This document shows positions 25,186-35,147 of a stretch of 64,000 nt of DNA, piece by piece. The notes below the pieces were generated by a model. That model searched no databases, was not told where the DNA came from, and worked only from the letters and a program-made list of their open reading frames with translations. Position numbers and translations under genes: made by a program. The DNA is taken from the NCBI GenBank assembly GCA_964628195.1, contig CAZVPF010000010.1:34800-98799 (forward strand), in the 5' to 3' direction. This DNA is from CAZVPF01 sp964628195. GTDB lineage: Bacteria > Planctomycetota > Phycisphaerae > Sedimentisphaerales > Anaerohalosphaeraceae. Numbering within the stretch: position 1 is the first letter of the stretch; every line of letters begins with the position of its first letter.

Positions 25186-26955
25186 CTATAACTGCTTGAT
25201 TATATCCTTGAAGTCCTGCTTTGAGATTATTCCTTCAATCCGCTCCGTCGTCCCGTCCGGCCTGTGCACCACGGTAAACGGAATGCCCCCGGCCTTGTAT
25301 TTTTCGTTTAGCGCATCAGTCGCCGGGTTGTCCTTCAGCGTCGTGTCCGCGTTGAACAGCGCGACACCTTTATCGACAAGAAGCTGCTGCACGTCGGGCT
25401 TGTCGAACACGGTCTTTTTCAGCACCGTGCAGTTGGTGCACCAGTCCGCTGTGAACTTTATAACCACCGGGATACCCTCGTCAAGGCTCTGCCCGACCGC
25501 CTGGGCGTCATATTCCCGCCAGGTTGTTATCTGCTCGTCTTTATCGAAAAGCATAAACCCCAACACCGCCGTTATAAGCGCCGCCGCTATCCTGATGGCG
25601 TACTTCTTGCCCCTGCCCGTAGAAAATGTCACCCAGCCGCCCCACATCCAAAGCGCAAACGAAAGCACCACCGCAAAGTACAGCACCGCGGTTTTCATAT
25701 CCGCCGGCACCGCGGAGAAAAACTTTACCGCAATAACAAGCAGCAAAAACCCGAGCCCGACCTTGACCTTCTCCATCCAGCCGCCCGGCCTGGGCATCTT
25801 GTTAAGCAGCCCCGGCACAGAAGTCAGCACCATATAAGGAAGCGCCATCCCCACCCCTATAAACATCAGCACAAGCGTCGCTATCGTCCAGTGCTGCGTC
25901 TGCGCCCAAGCGACCGCCACAGCAAGCAGCCCGAAACTGCATGGCGTTGCAAGAAGCGCAGCCAAAAACCCCATGCCGACCATACCCGCCGAGCCTGATT
26001 TTTCACCGCCTCCGCCCCCTGCCTTGGCCGTCACCGAAGAAGGTATCGCAATCCCGAAAACCCCGAACATAAACAGCGCCATCGCCACCATCAAAAGAGT
26101 CATGAATATCAAAAACCCCGGCTGCCGCCACTGGTCACCCCAGTGAAATACCGTGTTATAACCGAATATCAGCACAAGGTTCAGTATCGCCACACCCGCG
26201 AAGAAGATCAAAATACCAAGGCAAAACAGCGCACCCATCGACATGCTCTTGGCCCGGTTCTTGCCCGCCTGGTTCCAGATGCGTGTAATTATAAGCGGTA
26301 TCACCGGCCACACGCATGGCATGACGTTCAGTATCACACCCGACACAAGCGCAATCAAAAGTGCAAAAGGCAGCGAAAGGTTTGCACCCCGCGACCCGCC
26401 GACCGCTTCCGTTGCCCCGCCGGCCATGACCTCCGCAGAACCAGCCGGCACAGCCTTCGCGTCAGCAGGTATCTCAACTTCGCCAGCCAGGTTATGCTCA
26501 AACGGAGAAAGGCACAGCTTCGACGTGCAGGCGATGCCGGTTATTTTCACACTCACCTCCGCGCTTTCAATATCCGCAGGCATTCCAGTCACAGGTATAA
26601 GAACTCGAAAATCACCGACATAAACGTCTATTTCCTTATCCAGACCCTTGTCAAAATACTTCGACGGCTCCGGAAAAACAGCCTCCCCAAACTCCAGCAC
26701 AGGAGAACTCGCCTCTATCCGCAGATCAAGCGTAGGCGCCGGCGCCGTTTCCGGGTCCGCATAATAGTGCAGGTCATCCGTCCCCTCAAAAACAACAGCA
26801 ACTTTCGCAAACTCACCCGGCTCCATCTCAATATGCGCGTATGAAACCTCATCTTTATAGCTGGTAACGAGCACCGGCTCCGCTGCCGCGGCAACCCCGC
26901 GGCCCAAAAACGCTAAAGAAGCCAAAACCAGCAACATTGTTCCCCGAATCGTCAT
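25186..26955 (-). CDS. DsbD-like thiol:disulfide interchange protein
   Basis: Carries electrons from the cytoplasm across the inner membrane to periplasmic thiol proteins. It has a signal peptide (1-23) and an N-terminal beta domain (about 25-165, with GIACTSKLCLSPF carrying a Cys pair). Eight or so membrane segments follow (about 190-455), with Cys in NVMPCVWPVIPL and ATPCSFGLLAVAV. The C-terminal thioredoxin domain has WCTNC (about 499-503). 589 residues. AAGGGG lies eight bases before the ATG. The TlpA-like lipoprotein at 16909 is a possible client. Confidence 0.9.
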   Translation of the reverse strand: MTIRGTMLLVLASLAFLGRGVAAAAEPVLVTSYKDEVSYAHIEMEPGEFAKVAVVFEGTDDLHYYADPETAPAPTLDLRIEASSPVLEFGEAVFPEPSKYFDKGLDKEIDVYVGDFRVLIPVTGMPADIESAEVSVKITGIACTSKLCLSPFEHNLAGEVEIPADAKAVPAGSAEVMAGGATEAVGGSRGANLSLPFALLIALVSGVILNVMPCVWPVIPLIITRIWNQAGKNRAKSMSMGALFCLGILIFFAGVAILNLVLIFGYNTVFHWGDQWRQPGFLIFMTLLMVAMALFMFGVFGIAIPSSVTAKAGGGGGEKSGSAGMVGMGFLAALLATPCSFGLLAVAVAWAQTQHWTIATLVLMFIGVGMALPYMVLTSVPGLLNKMPRPGGWMEKVKVGLGFLLLVIAVKFFSAVPADMKTAVLYFAVVLSFALWMWGGWVTFSTGRGKKYAIRIAAALITAVLGFMLFDKDEQITTWREYDAQAVGQSLDEGIPVVIKFTADWCTNCTVLKKTVFDKPDVQQLLVDKGVALFNADTTLKDNPATDALNEKYKAGGIPFTVVHRPDGTTERIEGIISKQDFKDIIKQL

Positions 26956-27247
26956 ATATACTGCCCCTTTCGATTACATTGTCAAATCGCCGAAACAATA
27001 GAAGATACGCCGCATCGCCAGTCATGTTCGGCCGGACTCTAACTAACAAAATAACATAATCAGGGCCAATATCAACCTCAAATGCTCCACAGTCCAGACA
27101 CATAGACCCAGCCGAAGGCTAAAAAATAACCGACAGCCATTATTTTACTTGCCCGCCAGCCAATAATTGTTATTGTTAAGGGATGACAATCGCCGATATC
27201 TGCTCCATGGCGGAAACACAATTAAAAAATGAGGGAGTATTCTCGCT

Positions 27248-28201
27248 ATGAGTTCTTTTGCAAGGGAAAAACTCGCGGCAAGTTTGTTCAAACGATACGA
27301 AGGAAACCCCATTCTCGGACCCTGGGACTGGCCCTACCCGATCAACTCCGTCTTCAACCCCGCAGCCACTATGGTCGACGACGAGGTCCTGCTGCTGTGC
27401 AGGGTCGAGGAGCTTCGCGGCTTTTCACACCTGACTGTCGCACGAAGCAAGGATGGCTACACAAACTGGAAGATCGACGAAAACCCGACCATGACGCCCG
27501 ACTCCGGCACTCATGAGGAACAGTGGGGCCTTGAGGACCCGCGTATAGTATGGCTCGAGGAGCAAAAACAATACGCGATCACCTACGTCTCTTTCAGCCC
27601 CGGCGGGCCAATAGTTTCACTTGCCATAACCAAAAACTTCAAAACCTTCGCAAGGCTTGGCGGCCTGCTGCCCCCGGAGGACAAAGACGCATGCCTGTTC
27701 CCCCGACGCTTCAACGGCAGGTTCGCCCTGATACACAGACCAATCGTCCGAGGCGAGGCACATATCTGGATAAGTCTCTCCCCGGACCTCAAGCATTGGG
27801 GAGATCACAGGATACTGCTCAAAACACGAACCGCATACTGGGACGGCGCCCGCATCGGCCTGGGCTGTCAGCCGATAGAGCTGCCTGAAGGCTGGCTGCT
27901 CATCTACCACGGTGTAAGAATGACCACCGCAAGTCAGATATACAGGACCGGCATGGCCCTGCTCGACAAGGACGAACCCTGGCGCGTCCTGCGAAGGGGT
28001 GAGGAGTGGGTTCTCGGCCCGCGCGAAAGCTACGAAAGAATAGGCGACGTAAGCGACGTTACCTTCGTCACAGGGGGCATCGTAAAGGACAACAACCTAA
28101 TGGTCTACTACGGCGCCGCGGACGATAAAATCGCAGTCGCCTCAGCAAGCCTCGATGATGTCAGGGAATACATTATGTCCTGTCCCGAATGCGATGAGTA
28201 G
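27248..28201 (+). CDS. GH130 family glycoside phosphorylase (mannoside-type)
   Basis: Five-bladed beta-propeller enzymes of GH130 phosphorolyse beta-mannosides to mannose 1-phosphate. In 317 residues the signature GLEDPRI with catalytic Asp97 is present, with YEGNPILGP at the N-terminus, DACLFPRR and WLLIYHGV later. The exact substrate (mannobiose, Man-GlcNAc or a longer chain) cannot be read from the sequence. GAGGGAG lies 11 bases before the ATG. Unlike the second copy at 52169, it has no glycosyltransferase partner. Confidence 0.88.
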   Translation: MSSFAREKLAASLFKRYEGNPILGPWDWPYPINSVFNPAATMVDDEVLLLCRVEELRGFSHLTVARSKDGYTNWKIDENPTMTPDSGTHEEQWGLEDPRIVWLEEQKQYAITYVSFSPGGPIVSLAITKNFKTFARLGGLLPPEDKDACLFPRRFNGRFALIHRPIVRGEAHIWISLSPDLKHWGDHRILLKTRTAYWDGARIGLGCQPIELPEGWLLIYHGVRMTTASQIYRTGMALLDKDEPWRVLRRGEEWVLGPRESYERIGDVSDVTFVTGGIVKDNNLMVYYGAADDKIAVASASLDDVREYIMSCPECDE

Positions 28202-28311
28202 CTCAAACCCTGGAAGAAGATGTCTTAGGCCTGTCACGCTTGTCCTGATAGATGACAATTTCCAGGTTCTGCAACCAGGCAAGCCTCTTCGTGGTTTTGA
28301 ATAATCGATAT

Positions 28312-29616
28312 CTATTTTACCAGTTCGGGCAGGAGTGTGATTATTTTCGGAAACAGCATAAGAAGTATTATGCAGACAATGTAAGCAGGCAAAAACATCG
28401 TCACACCCTTAAATACATCCTTCAGCGACACGTCCCGGGCCATTCCGCCGACAACGTAGGTCGTCGCCCCCACCGGCGGCGTGATCGCGCCCAGTGTCGT
28501 TATCACGGTAATGCTCACACCGAACCATATCGGGTCATAGCCCAGCGTATCGGCGACGGGGAAGAATATCGGTATCGTAAGAAGAAGCAGCGCAAGCGCG
28601 TCGACTATCGCACCGCCTATTATGTAAATTGCGAAGATGATCGCCATGATAACAAAGTTCGGCACAGGCAGCTCGACCACCCATGACGCGATGTTGTAAG
28701 GTATCCGAGTTACCGCCAGAAACTTGCCGAAGATGACCGCGCCGGTCACGATGGTAATCACCATGCACGACATGCGTATCGTGTCCTTCAGGGACGAAAT
28801 TAGCCCCTTGAAAGTCAGCTTTCCCTGCACAAAGCCGATAATTATCGCGAAAAATGAACCCGCTGCCCCGGCTTCGGCGGGCGTGAAAAATCCGAAATAA
28901 AGCCCGAGTATAACCAGCAGAAACAACAGCGCCATTTCAAAAGCCCCGGGAAGGGCGAGTATTTTTTCGCCGAAGGTGCTTTTCGGCCCTGTCGGTCCCC
29001 AGCCGGGCCTGATACGGCAGATAACGTAGACGGTGAGCATCAGCATTACAGTAAGCACAAGCCCTGCCCCTATGCCGCCGTAAAACAGCTTTGCAATCGA
29101 CTGCTCCGTGGACAGGCCGATAACGATAAGCACAACGCTTGGCGGGATAACAACCCCCAGCGTGGAACCGGCTGCTATGGCGCCGGTGCTCAGCATCGGG
29201 TTGTAATTGAACTTCTTCATCTGCGGAAGCGCTACGGTAGTCATCGTCGCGGCTGTCGCAGAGTTCGACCCGCATATCGCCGCAAAAAGCGAACAAGCAG
29301 CGATAGTCGCCATAGCTATACCCCCGCGGATATGGCCTATCCATTTGTAAGCGGCGTTATAAAGCTTGTTGTTCACGCCCGAATAGAAAACCACCTGCCC
29401 CATTAGTATAAACAGCGGTATCACCGTAAGCCCGTACTTGGAAAACGTGGACCATATAACCGTGCCGACCATGTTCATCGCGGCATCGGGATTGATAACA
29501 ACAGCAAAACCCACAAAGCCCACCACAGCCATCGCAAAACCGACCGGCATCGCCAGCAGGAAAAGCACCGCGAGCAGAACAACGATGCCGAGAATTCCTA
29601 CAGTTGTCAAATCCAT
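28312..29616 (-). CDS. dctM: TRAP transporter large permease DctM
   Basis: Sodium-coupled membrane channel subunit of a TRAP importer. 434 residues with about 12 hydrophobic segments and family motifs such as FSKYGLTVIPLFILMG, CGSNSATAATM and GVVIPPSVVLIVIG. Last gene of the leftward iorA-iorB-paaK-dctP-dctQ-dctM order, directly abutting dctQ. Confidence 0.92.
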   Translation of the reverse strand: MDLTTVGILGIVVLLAVLFLLAMPVGFAMAVVGFVGFAVVINPDAAMNMVGTVIWSTFSKYGLTVIPLFILMGQVVFYSGVNNKLYNAAYKWIGHIRGGIAMATIAACSLFAAICGSNSATAATMTTVALPQMKKFNYNPMLSTGAIAAGSTLGVVIPPSVVLIVIGLSTEQSIAKLFYGGIGAGLVLTVMLMLTVYVICRIRPGWGPTGPKSTFGEKILALPGAFEMALLFLLVILGLYFGFFTPAEAGAAGSFFAIIIGFVQGKLTFKGLISSLKDTIRMSCMVITIVTGAVIFGKFLAVTRIPYNIASWVVELPVPNFVIMAIIFAIYIIGGAIVDALALLLLTIPIFFPVADTLGYDPIWFGVSITVITTLGAITPPVGATTYVVGGMARDVSLKDVFKGVTMFLPAYIVCIILLMLFPKIITLLPELVK

Positions 29617-30108
29617 TTAAGCGTCCCCCTTGTCGCTCTTGAAGGTCATGAAAAGTTCGGTAAGAAATACCAGTGCCAGCAGTCCGCAGCCGGCGGCGAC
29701 AAGATACGTGAACGGGTAAAATTGTATTCGCAGCGTTTCGGTGACCTCGCCGGAGGTTTTAACCGTCCCGGCCCAGTCGGCTATTTTCCAAGCGGCCATC
29801 GAAAAAAATACGCAGCATATAAGGTTATTGACAAACCGCAGCAGCTTTCGAACCGCCGCGGGAAAAGTGTTTATAAGTATGTCCACCGCGATGTTCTCGT
29901 TGCGCGACTGGGTAATGCCCAGCGCAAGGGCCGTCACCGCCGCACCGAAAAGCGCCATCAGTTCATAAGTCCCCCGAACCGGCCTGCCGAAAAGACGCAG
30001 CGTAATATTTGCGCATGTCAGAACAACCATCGCCGCCAAAAACAGCGAAGCCATAAACACCGAGGCCCTGTTAAGCCACTTAACCGCTTTTGCCGCGAAA
30101 TCGAACAT
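29617..30108 (-). CDS. dctQ: TRAP transporter small permease DctQ
   Basis: 163 residues with four hydrophobic helices and the family segment NIAVDILINTFPAAVRK between helices 2 and 3. Forms the membrane complex with DctM. Its ATG overlaps the dctP stop by one base and its stop touches the dctM start. Confidence 0.88.
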   Translation of the reverse strand: MFDFAAKAVKWLNRASVFMASLFLAAMVVLTCANITLRLFGRPVRGTYELMALFGAAVTALALGITQSRNENIAVDILINTFPAAVRKLLRFVNNLICCVFFSMAAWKIADWAGTVKTSGEVTETLRIQFYPFTYLVAAGCGLLALVFLTELFMTFKSDKGDA

Positions 30109-31169
30109 TACTGGGCGTCGTCTTGTCCGTACTTGTTTATTCCGTCTCTAATGAATGCGACTATCTCCTCTGCCGGAAGCCCGGGCGTATTCTCGCTTAC
30201 CCACTGGTCAATAATAGGTTTCAGCTTGACGTCCCAGAGCTTTTTCTGCTCGGCGTCGAGGGTAATAAACTCAACGTTCTGCTCGGTTTTAGACCACTTG
30301 TTCGCCTCTTTGACATGCTCGTCCATATATTCACCGGTCCAGAGAGACTGCTCGTCGACCATATCGTTCATAACCTCCTTCACATCGTCAGGCAGAGAGT
30401 CCCATTTCTGCTGGTTCATCACAACCGCAAAAGGATATATAACCGTATCTGTCATGGTAACGTACTTGCAAAGCTCTGCGTACTTGAAGTCCTTCATTAC
30501 CTCCAGCGAGGAAAACAGACCTTCGACAACATTTTTCTGCAAAGCCTCCGGAGTTTCCGACATGGGCATGCCCACCTGGTTTGCGCCCCAGGCCTTGAGT
30601 ATCTGTGCCGCCCCGCCCGACGCCCGAAGGTTCATACCCTGTATGTCCTCAAGGCTGCGAACCGGCTTTTTGGACATGATGTTCGATGGCGCGGTCGTGA
30701 ACATGGCCAGAACCTTAACATTTGCGAAAGCCTCGGGCTGATAGTTCTTGTAAATATCGAGCAGAATCTGCGAACCGACCTTTGCGTTGGGTATGCCAAG
30801 CGGCAGCGAAGTCGCGTTTGTTACAGTGAACCTGCCCGGCTGATAAGCCATGCACAAACAGCCGATATCCGACTGGCCGTTCACAACACCGTCGAACATA
30901 TCCTTTGCGCCCAAAAGCGTGCCCCCCGGGAATGTGTTTATCTTTACCCTGCCGTTGGTCCGTTCGGCGACCTCCTTTGCCCAGCGTTCCATCTGAACAC
31001 AAGGGAAAGTTGGCGCAGGCGGGAAGTTCGCGTAGTTAAGCGTGATGGTTTTTTGCTCCTGGCCCTCCGCCGCAGTCCCTGCGTCTGTCGGTGCCGATTT
31101 CTTACACCCGGCCAAACCCAATGCCAACGTCAGAACAGCCAATACGATCTGGAATTTGCGTGCACTCAT
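30108..31169 (-). CDS. dctP: TRAP transporter substrate-binding lipoprotein DctP
   Basis: 353 residues: lipoprotein signal with lipobox LGLAGC (Cys22), a short linker, then the DctP fold (FPPAPTFPCVQMERWAKEVAERTN at about 53-76, quoted only in part: NGRVKINTFPGG). The loop MNLRASGG contains the Arg that binds the carboxylate of the substrate in this family, so the ligand is an organic acid. The neighbouring IorAB and aryl-CoA ligase suggest an aromatic keto acid or arylacetate. 86 bases separate it from paaK, possibly with its own start of transcription. Confidence 0.92.
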   Translation of the reverse strand: MSARKFQIVLAVLTLALGLAGCKKSAPTDAGTAAEGQEQKTITLNYANFPPAPTFPCVQMERWAKEVAERTNGRVKINTFPGGTLLGAKDMFDGVVNGQSDIGCLCMAYQPGRFTVTNATSLPLGIPNAKVGSQILLDIYKNYQPEAFANVKVLAMFTTAPSNIMSKKPVRSLEDIQGMNLRASGGAAQILKAWGANQVGMPMSETPEALQKNVVEGLFSSLEVMKDFKYAELCKYVTMTDTVIYPFAVVMNQQKWDSLPDDVKEVMNDMVDEQSLWTGEYMDEHVKEANKWSKTEQNVEFITLDAEQKKLWDVKLKPIIDQWVSENTPGLPAEEIVAFIRDGINKYGQDDAQ

Positions 31170-31255
31170 TTTGTGACCTCCTTTTTGCCATGATGCTATT
31201 AAGTTTTAAAACCCGCCGGCAACGCCGTTTTTCGCCGTGGTAATCATTCTGTGTT

Positions 31256-32539
31256 TCAACCCTTGTTCGGATCGCCGTAAAAGACCCGTTTCGCCTTGCC
31301 CGGCTGTCGCGGCAGATCGCCTATAGCGAACACGTCACCCTTCGGCGAAAAGCCCAGCGACTCCTTGAGAGCCTTTTCTATCTGGTAACCGGAAACTTCC
31401 GGCTCTGCCTCTACGTTCACACGCAGGTCCTTCACACCGTCGATCTCCTCGATGATGATCTGGTAGTTCAGCCCCACACCCGGTATCTTCATCAGGACCT
31501 GCTCGATCTGCGAGGGGAAAAAGTTCACCCCCTTTATTATCAGCATATCGTCAACCCTGCCCGTTATCGGCGCAACCTTTACGTGTGTCCTGCCGCACGG
31601 GCATTTGCTGCGGGAAACAACCCGCGTCAGGTCGCCCGTCCGAAAACGTATAACCGCAAGAGCCTCTCGAGTAAGCGATGTTATTACAAGCTCGCCCTGC
31701 TCGCCGTCTTCAACCGGCTGTTTCGTCTCCGGGTCCACCACCTCGACAATGTAGTGGTCCTGCCATATGTGTATCCCCGAATGGTCCTTGCAGTCCTGGC
31801 CGAGCGTGCCCACACCGCCCGTCTCGGTCATTCCATATATATCGAAAGACTCGATGCCGAGCCCCTCGTTGATGCGTTTTTTCATGGACTGCGAAAATAT
31901 CTCCGCCCCGAAAATGCCTGTTTTAAGATCCGGCAGCTCTTCACCCTGCTCGGCAAGCACCTCCAGCACCCTTATCCCGTAGCTTACAACACCGGTAAGC
32001 ACTTTTGTTTTGAAATCTTTGGCCAGTTTGATCTGCCGCGGAGTGTTGCCCGCACCGGCCGGGATGATAAAAAGCCCCGCTTTTCTCGCACCGTGATACA
32101 TGCCGAACCCGCCGTTGAACAAACCGAACGAGGGCGTTATCTGGCAAACGTCCGACTTGACCGCTCCTGCCATATAATAACATCTCGCCATGCACTCGGC
32201 CCACTGGTCAAGGTCGCCCTGGGTATAAGGCATAACCACCGGCGTGCCCGTCGAACCCGAAGACATGTGCATCTCGACAAAATTCGAGCTGTCAACACAC
32301 GAAAGACCAAGCGGGTAATGGTCGCGGAAATCGGTCTTGCTCATAAGAGGCAGCTTACACAGGTCCTCAAGGCCTTTGACATCACCGGGCGCAACGCCCG
32401 CTTCGTCGAAACGCTTTTTCTGAGCGGGGTTATTTTCGTAAACGTACTTGACTATTTCAGGCAAAAGTCGTTCCTGCATCGCCGTCAATTCATCCTGCGA
32501 CGCCGTTTCCATTTCCCTGTTGAAATAGTCTCCCGTCAT
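31256..32539 (-). CDS. paaK: phenylacetate-CoA ligase family (aryl-CoA ligase)
   Basis: AMP-forming ligase activating phenylacetate or a similar aryl acid. 427 residues with the ATP-binding loop SSGSTGTPVV, YGMTETGG, RTGDL and the C-terminal lid PITGRVDDMLIIKG. The ATG overlaps the iorB stop (ATGA). PaaK-type ligases next to indolepyruvate:ferredoxin oxidoreductase genes are known in anaerobes and archaea. Together they interconvert arylacetate and arylpyruvate through the CoA ester. Confidence 0.88.
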   Translation of the reverse strand: MTGDYFNREMETASQDELTAMQERLLPEIVKYVYENNPAQKKRFDEAGVAPGDVKGLEDLCKLPLMSKTDFRDHYPLGLSCVDSSNFVEMHMSSGSTGTPVVMPYTQGDLDQWAECMARCYYMAGAVKSDVCQITPSFGLFNGGFGMYHGARKAGLFIIPAGAGNTPRQIKLAKDFKTKVLTGVVSYGIRVLEVLAEQGEELPDLKTGIFGAEIFSQSMKKRINEGLGIESFDIYGMTETGGVGTLGQDCKDHSGIHIWQDHYIVEVVDPETKQPVEDGEQGELVITSLTREALAVIRFRTGDLTRVVSRSKCPCGRTHVKVAPITGRVDDMLIIKGVNFFPSQIEQVLMKIPGVGLNYQIIIEEIDGVKDLRVNVEAEPEVSGYQIEKALKESLGFSPKGDVFAIGDLPRQPGKAKRVFYGDPNKG

Positions 32540-33123
32540 TCAAGCTCCCTGCCCGCTTCGAACGCCTTAAGGTTCAGGTCAACGAACTGTTTTTTAACCG
32601 TGTTCGATATCGCCTCTTTCCAAGACTCGACAGGCAGGTCGAGACCCTTGGATATCGCCCCTACGACAACAACGTTCGCGGCCTTGATATTGCCCAGGTC
32701 AACCGCGATCTTAGCCGCATCGAAATAAAGCAGGTTATCGAATGCCTTCTTAACCCTCTCTTCTGAGTCCTGCGGATACTCCGCTGCTCCCATAGAAACC
32801 GTCACCGGTATAAGCGTCTGCGAATTGACAACGACCAGCCCGCCGGGCTTGACGTATCTTGAATATCGCAGCACCTCTATCCGCTCCAGTGCACCGAGCA
32901 CACTTGCAGTGCCCTCCGCGACCAGCGGAGAATTAACTTTCTCACCGTAGCGTATCTGAGCGACCACCGAGCCGCCCCGCTGTGCCATGCCGTGAACCTC
33001 GTTGGTCTTGACATCGTAGCCCGCCGCCATCGCCGTTCTCGCCACTATCTCACTTGCCAGCAGGATACCCTGTCCGCCAACCCCGACCAGCACTACACTT
33101 GTTGTCTGACTGTTATCCGACAT
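32536..33123 (-). CDS. iorB: indolepyruvate ferredoxin oxidoreductase beta subunit IorB
   Basis: Gamma-type subunit of 2-oxoacid:ferredoxin oxidoreductases. 195 residues beginning VVLVGVGGQGILLAS, with EVHGMAQRGGSV later, both family signatures. The ATG at 33123 follows GAGGAG with six-base spacing and lies two bases after the iorA stop. It works with IorA to oxidise aryl pyruvates to aryl-acetyl-CoA and CO2, reducing ferredoxin, or in reverse. Confidence 0.93.
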   Translation of the reverse strand: MSDNSQTTSVVLVGVGGQGILLASEIVARTAMAAGYDVKTNEVHGMAQRGGSVVAQIRYGEKVNSPLVAEGTASVLGALERIEVLRYSRYVKPGGLVVVNSQTLIPVTVSMGAAEYPQDSEERVKKAFDNLLYFDAAKIAVDLGNIKAANVVVVGAISKGLDLPVESWKEAISNTVKKQFVDLNLKAFEAGRELE

Positions 33124-33125
33124 AA

Positions 33126-34874
33126 TTACTCCTCGACTGTTAATATTGCACCAAACGGACATACCTGCTGACAAAGCCCGCAGCCCACGCAAAGATACGC
33201 CGAAACCTGCGGTTTGTCGCCGCTGTATTCTATCGCCGGGCAGCCCAGCTTCAAACATGCCTTGCAGTTACGGCACTTTTCCTGGTCGATGGTCCGCTTG
33301 GCGTCCAGGTCATTCTTGTCTTTCAAAATACACGGCGCTTTCGAAACGATAAGCGACGGCTCGTCCGAGTTGATCTCCTGCGAGATAATCTCGTTGGTCT
33401 TTTCAATATCATAAGGGAACACCTCGTAAACACGCTTGATACCGCACGCCTTGCCGATCTCGGCGATTGAGGCCTCGACCGTTTCCTCGCCCATCAGCGT
33501 CCTGCCCGTTCCCGGGTGGTCCTGGTGGCCTGTCATGGCTGTCGTGCGGTTGTCCACAACGATGATAGTCGACCTGCCCTTATTGTACGCGATATCCAGA
33601 AGCCCCGTTATGCCGGAATGGAAAAACGTCGAATCGCCCACCATGCCGACAACCTTTTTCGGCTCGGTCGCCTTGTCCATGCCGTGTGCCATCGACACCC
33701 CGCCGCCCATGCAGAGGATAGTGTCCAGCCGGTTCAGCGGCTTGAAAGTGCCAAGGCTGTAACAGCCGATATCACCGGTAACAACAACATCGTGCTTGCC
33801 CAGCGAATAGAACACGCCTCTGTGCGGACAGCCCGGGCAAAGTACCGGCGGCCTGGGCGGCAGGTCCTTCGCGAACTCCGGCGTTTCCTGAGGCGGCAGC
33901 TCCTTGCCGTCCATCTTAGCTCTGCAAGCAGCCAGCCGAGTCGGCGTATGTTCGCCGATGCCGGGAATAAACTCCCTGCCCACGCATTCAATGCCTATCG
34001 ATTTTATGTGCTGTTCGAGTATATCATCAAGCTCCTCGACTATAAGCAGCCTGTCAACCTTACCGGCAAACTCGCGAATAAGTTTATCCGGGAAAGGATA
34101 CGCCATACCAAGCTTGAGAACCGAAGCCTCGGGCCAGGTCTCCTTTACGTACTGGTAAGTTATCGAGCTTGTGATAATGCCAAGCGATTTGTCGTTCATT
34201 TCGATATTGTTGATCGGGTTGCTCTCGGCCTCGGCGACCAGCTTGCCAAGTCGGTCTTCTACGTTCTGCCGCATAACCCTGCCCCACAGGGGAATCGGAA
34301 CATACCTCGGCGGGTTCTTCTCAAAGCCGATCTTCCGCTTGCTCTCGGTGCGGTCCTTCAGCTCCACCAGGCTCCGCGAGTGACTTATGCGAGTTGTGCT
34401 CCGAAGAATAACCGGCGTGCGGTATTTTTCCGATATCTCCAGCCCAACCCGGACAAAGTCCTTCGCCTGCTGCGAGTCCGACGGCTCGAGTATCGGTATC
34501 TTGGCAAAACGCGCGTAGTTGCGCGTGTCCTGCTCGTTTTGAGACGAGTGCATGCCAGGGTCATCTGCGACGATGATAACAAGCCCACCTTCCGTGCCGA
34601 TGGAAGTAAGCGTCATCAGCGGGTCCGCAGCGACGTTAAGCCCCACGTGTTTCATGCAGCAAAGCGCCCGGGCACCGGTAAGACACGCCCCGACAGCCGC
34701 TTCGAGTGCGACCTTTTCGTTCGGGGCCCATTCACAGTACAAATCGTCCTTGTACTTTACAATATTCTCGAGGGTCTCCGTCGATGGTGTGCCGGGATAT
34801 GCCGAGGCAAAAACAACCCCAGCCTCCCACGCACCGCGGGCAATCGCGGCGTTTCCGGAAAGAAGCTCTTTCAA
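33126..34874 (-). CDS. iorA: indolepyruvate ferredoxin oxidoreductase alpha subunit IorA
   Basis: 582 residues: N-terminal pyrimidine-binding domain (GNAAIARGAWEAG; AYPGTPSTE), middle part, a ThDP-binding domain (CPGCPHRG near 345, GDIGCYSLG, then GDSTFFHSG), and a C-terminal two-cluster ferredoxin domain (CRNCKAC and CVGCGLCQQVCP). The start is TTG, supported by AAGGAG six bases upstream. First gene of the leftward operon. Oxygen-sensitive chemistry points to anaerobic growth. Confidence 0.94.
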   Translation of the reverse strand: MKELLSGNAAIARGAWEAGVVFASAYPGTPSTETLENIVKYKDDLYCEWAPNEKVALEAAVGACLTGARALCCMKHVGLNVAADPLMTLTSIGTEGGLVIIVADDPGMHSSQNEQDTRNYARFAKIPILEPSDSQQAKDFVRVGLEISEKYRTPVILRSTTRISHSRSLVELKDRTESKRKIGFEKNPPRYVPIPLWGRVMRQNVEDRLGKLVAEAESNPINNIEMNDKSLGIITSSITYQYVKETWPEASVLKLGMAYPFPDKLIREFAGKVDRLLIVEELDDILEQHIKSIGIECVGREFIPGIGEHTPTRLAACRAKMDGKELPPQETPEFAKDLPPRPPVLCPGCPHRGVFYSLGKHDVVVTGDIGCYSLGTFKPLNRLDTILCMGGGVSMAHGMDKATEPKKVVGMVGDSTFFHSGITGLLDIAYNKGRSTIIVVDNRTTAMTGHQDHPGTGRTLMGEETVEASIAEIGKACGIKRVYEVFPYDIEKTNEIISQEINSDEPSLIVSKAPCILKDKNDLDAKRTIDQEKCRNCKACLKLGCPAIEYSGDKPQVSAYLCVGCGLCQQVCPFGAILTVEE

Positions 34875-35080
34875 TTTATACTCCTTGACTTAACATTAAC
34901 TTCTCGGATTGAGGATTATAGCAAATACCGCCCCCAAAGGCAACACTTTCAGTCCACATTTTTTCTAAGCAAAATTGTATTTCGGATAAACCAGAGCCCG
35001 ATATAGGGGTATTGTTGGCGGCCCAATTAATTCTTTTTTTGTAAAATGAAATGTTAGTGGTCTCAGCAGCACAAATAATC

Positions 35081-35109
35081 TTGACAAACGCACCTTCGGC
35101 AATTCTAAT
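35081..35109 (+). promoter_or_regulatory. sigma-70-type promoter of the coiled-coil lipoprotein gene
   Basis: TTGACA (35081-35086), 17 bases, then TCTAAT (35104-35109); 38 bases before the GTG start. The rest of the spacer 34875-35147 shows nothing else convincing. Confidence 0.5.
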
Positions 35110-35147
35110 ATATGTTTTGAGCGTAAAACCTTTATTGGAGACTAATT

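Noticed and set aside
30090..31193. 367-codon plus-strand frame opposite dctP
   Set aside because: Antisense shadow of dctP; no family resemblance.
33516..35006. Very long plus-strand frame opposite iorA
   Set aside because: It mirrors the codon structure of iorA, whose motifs are all present on the other strand.
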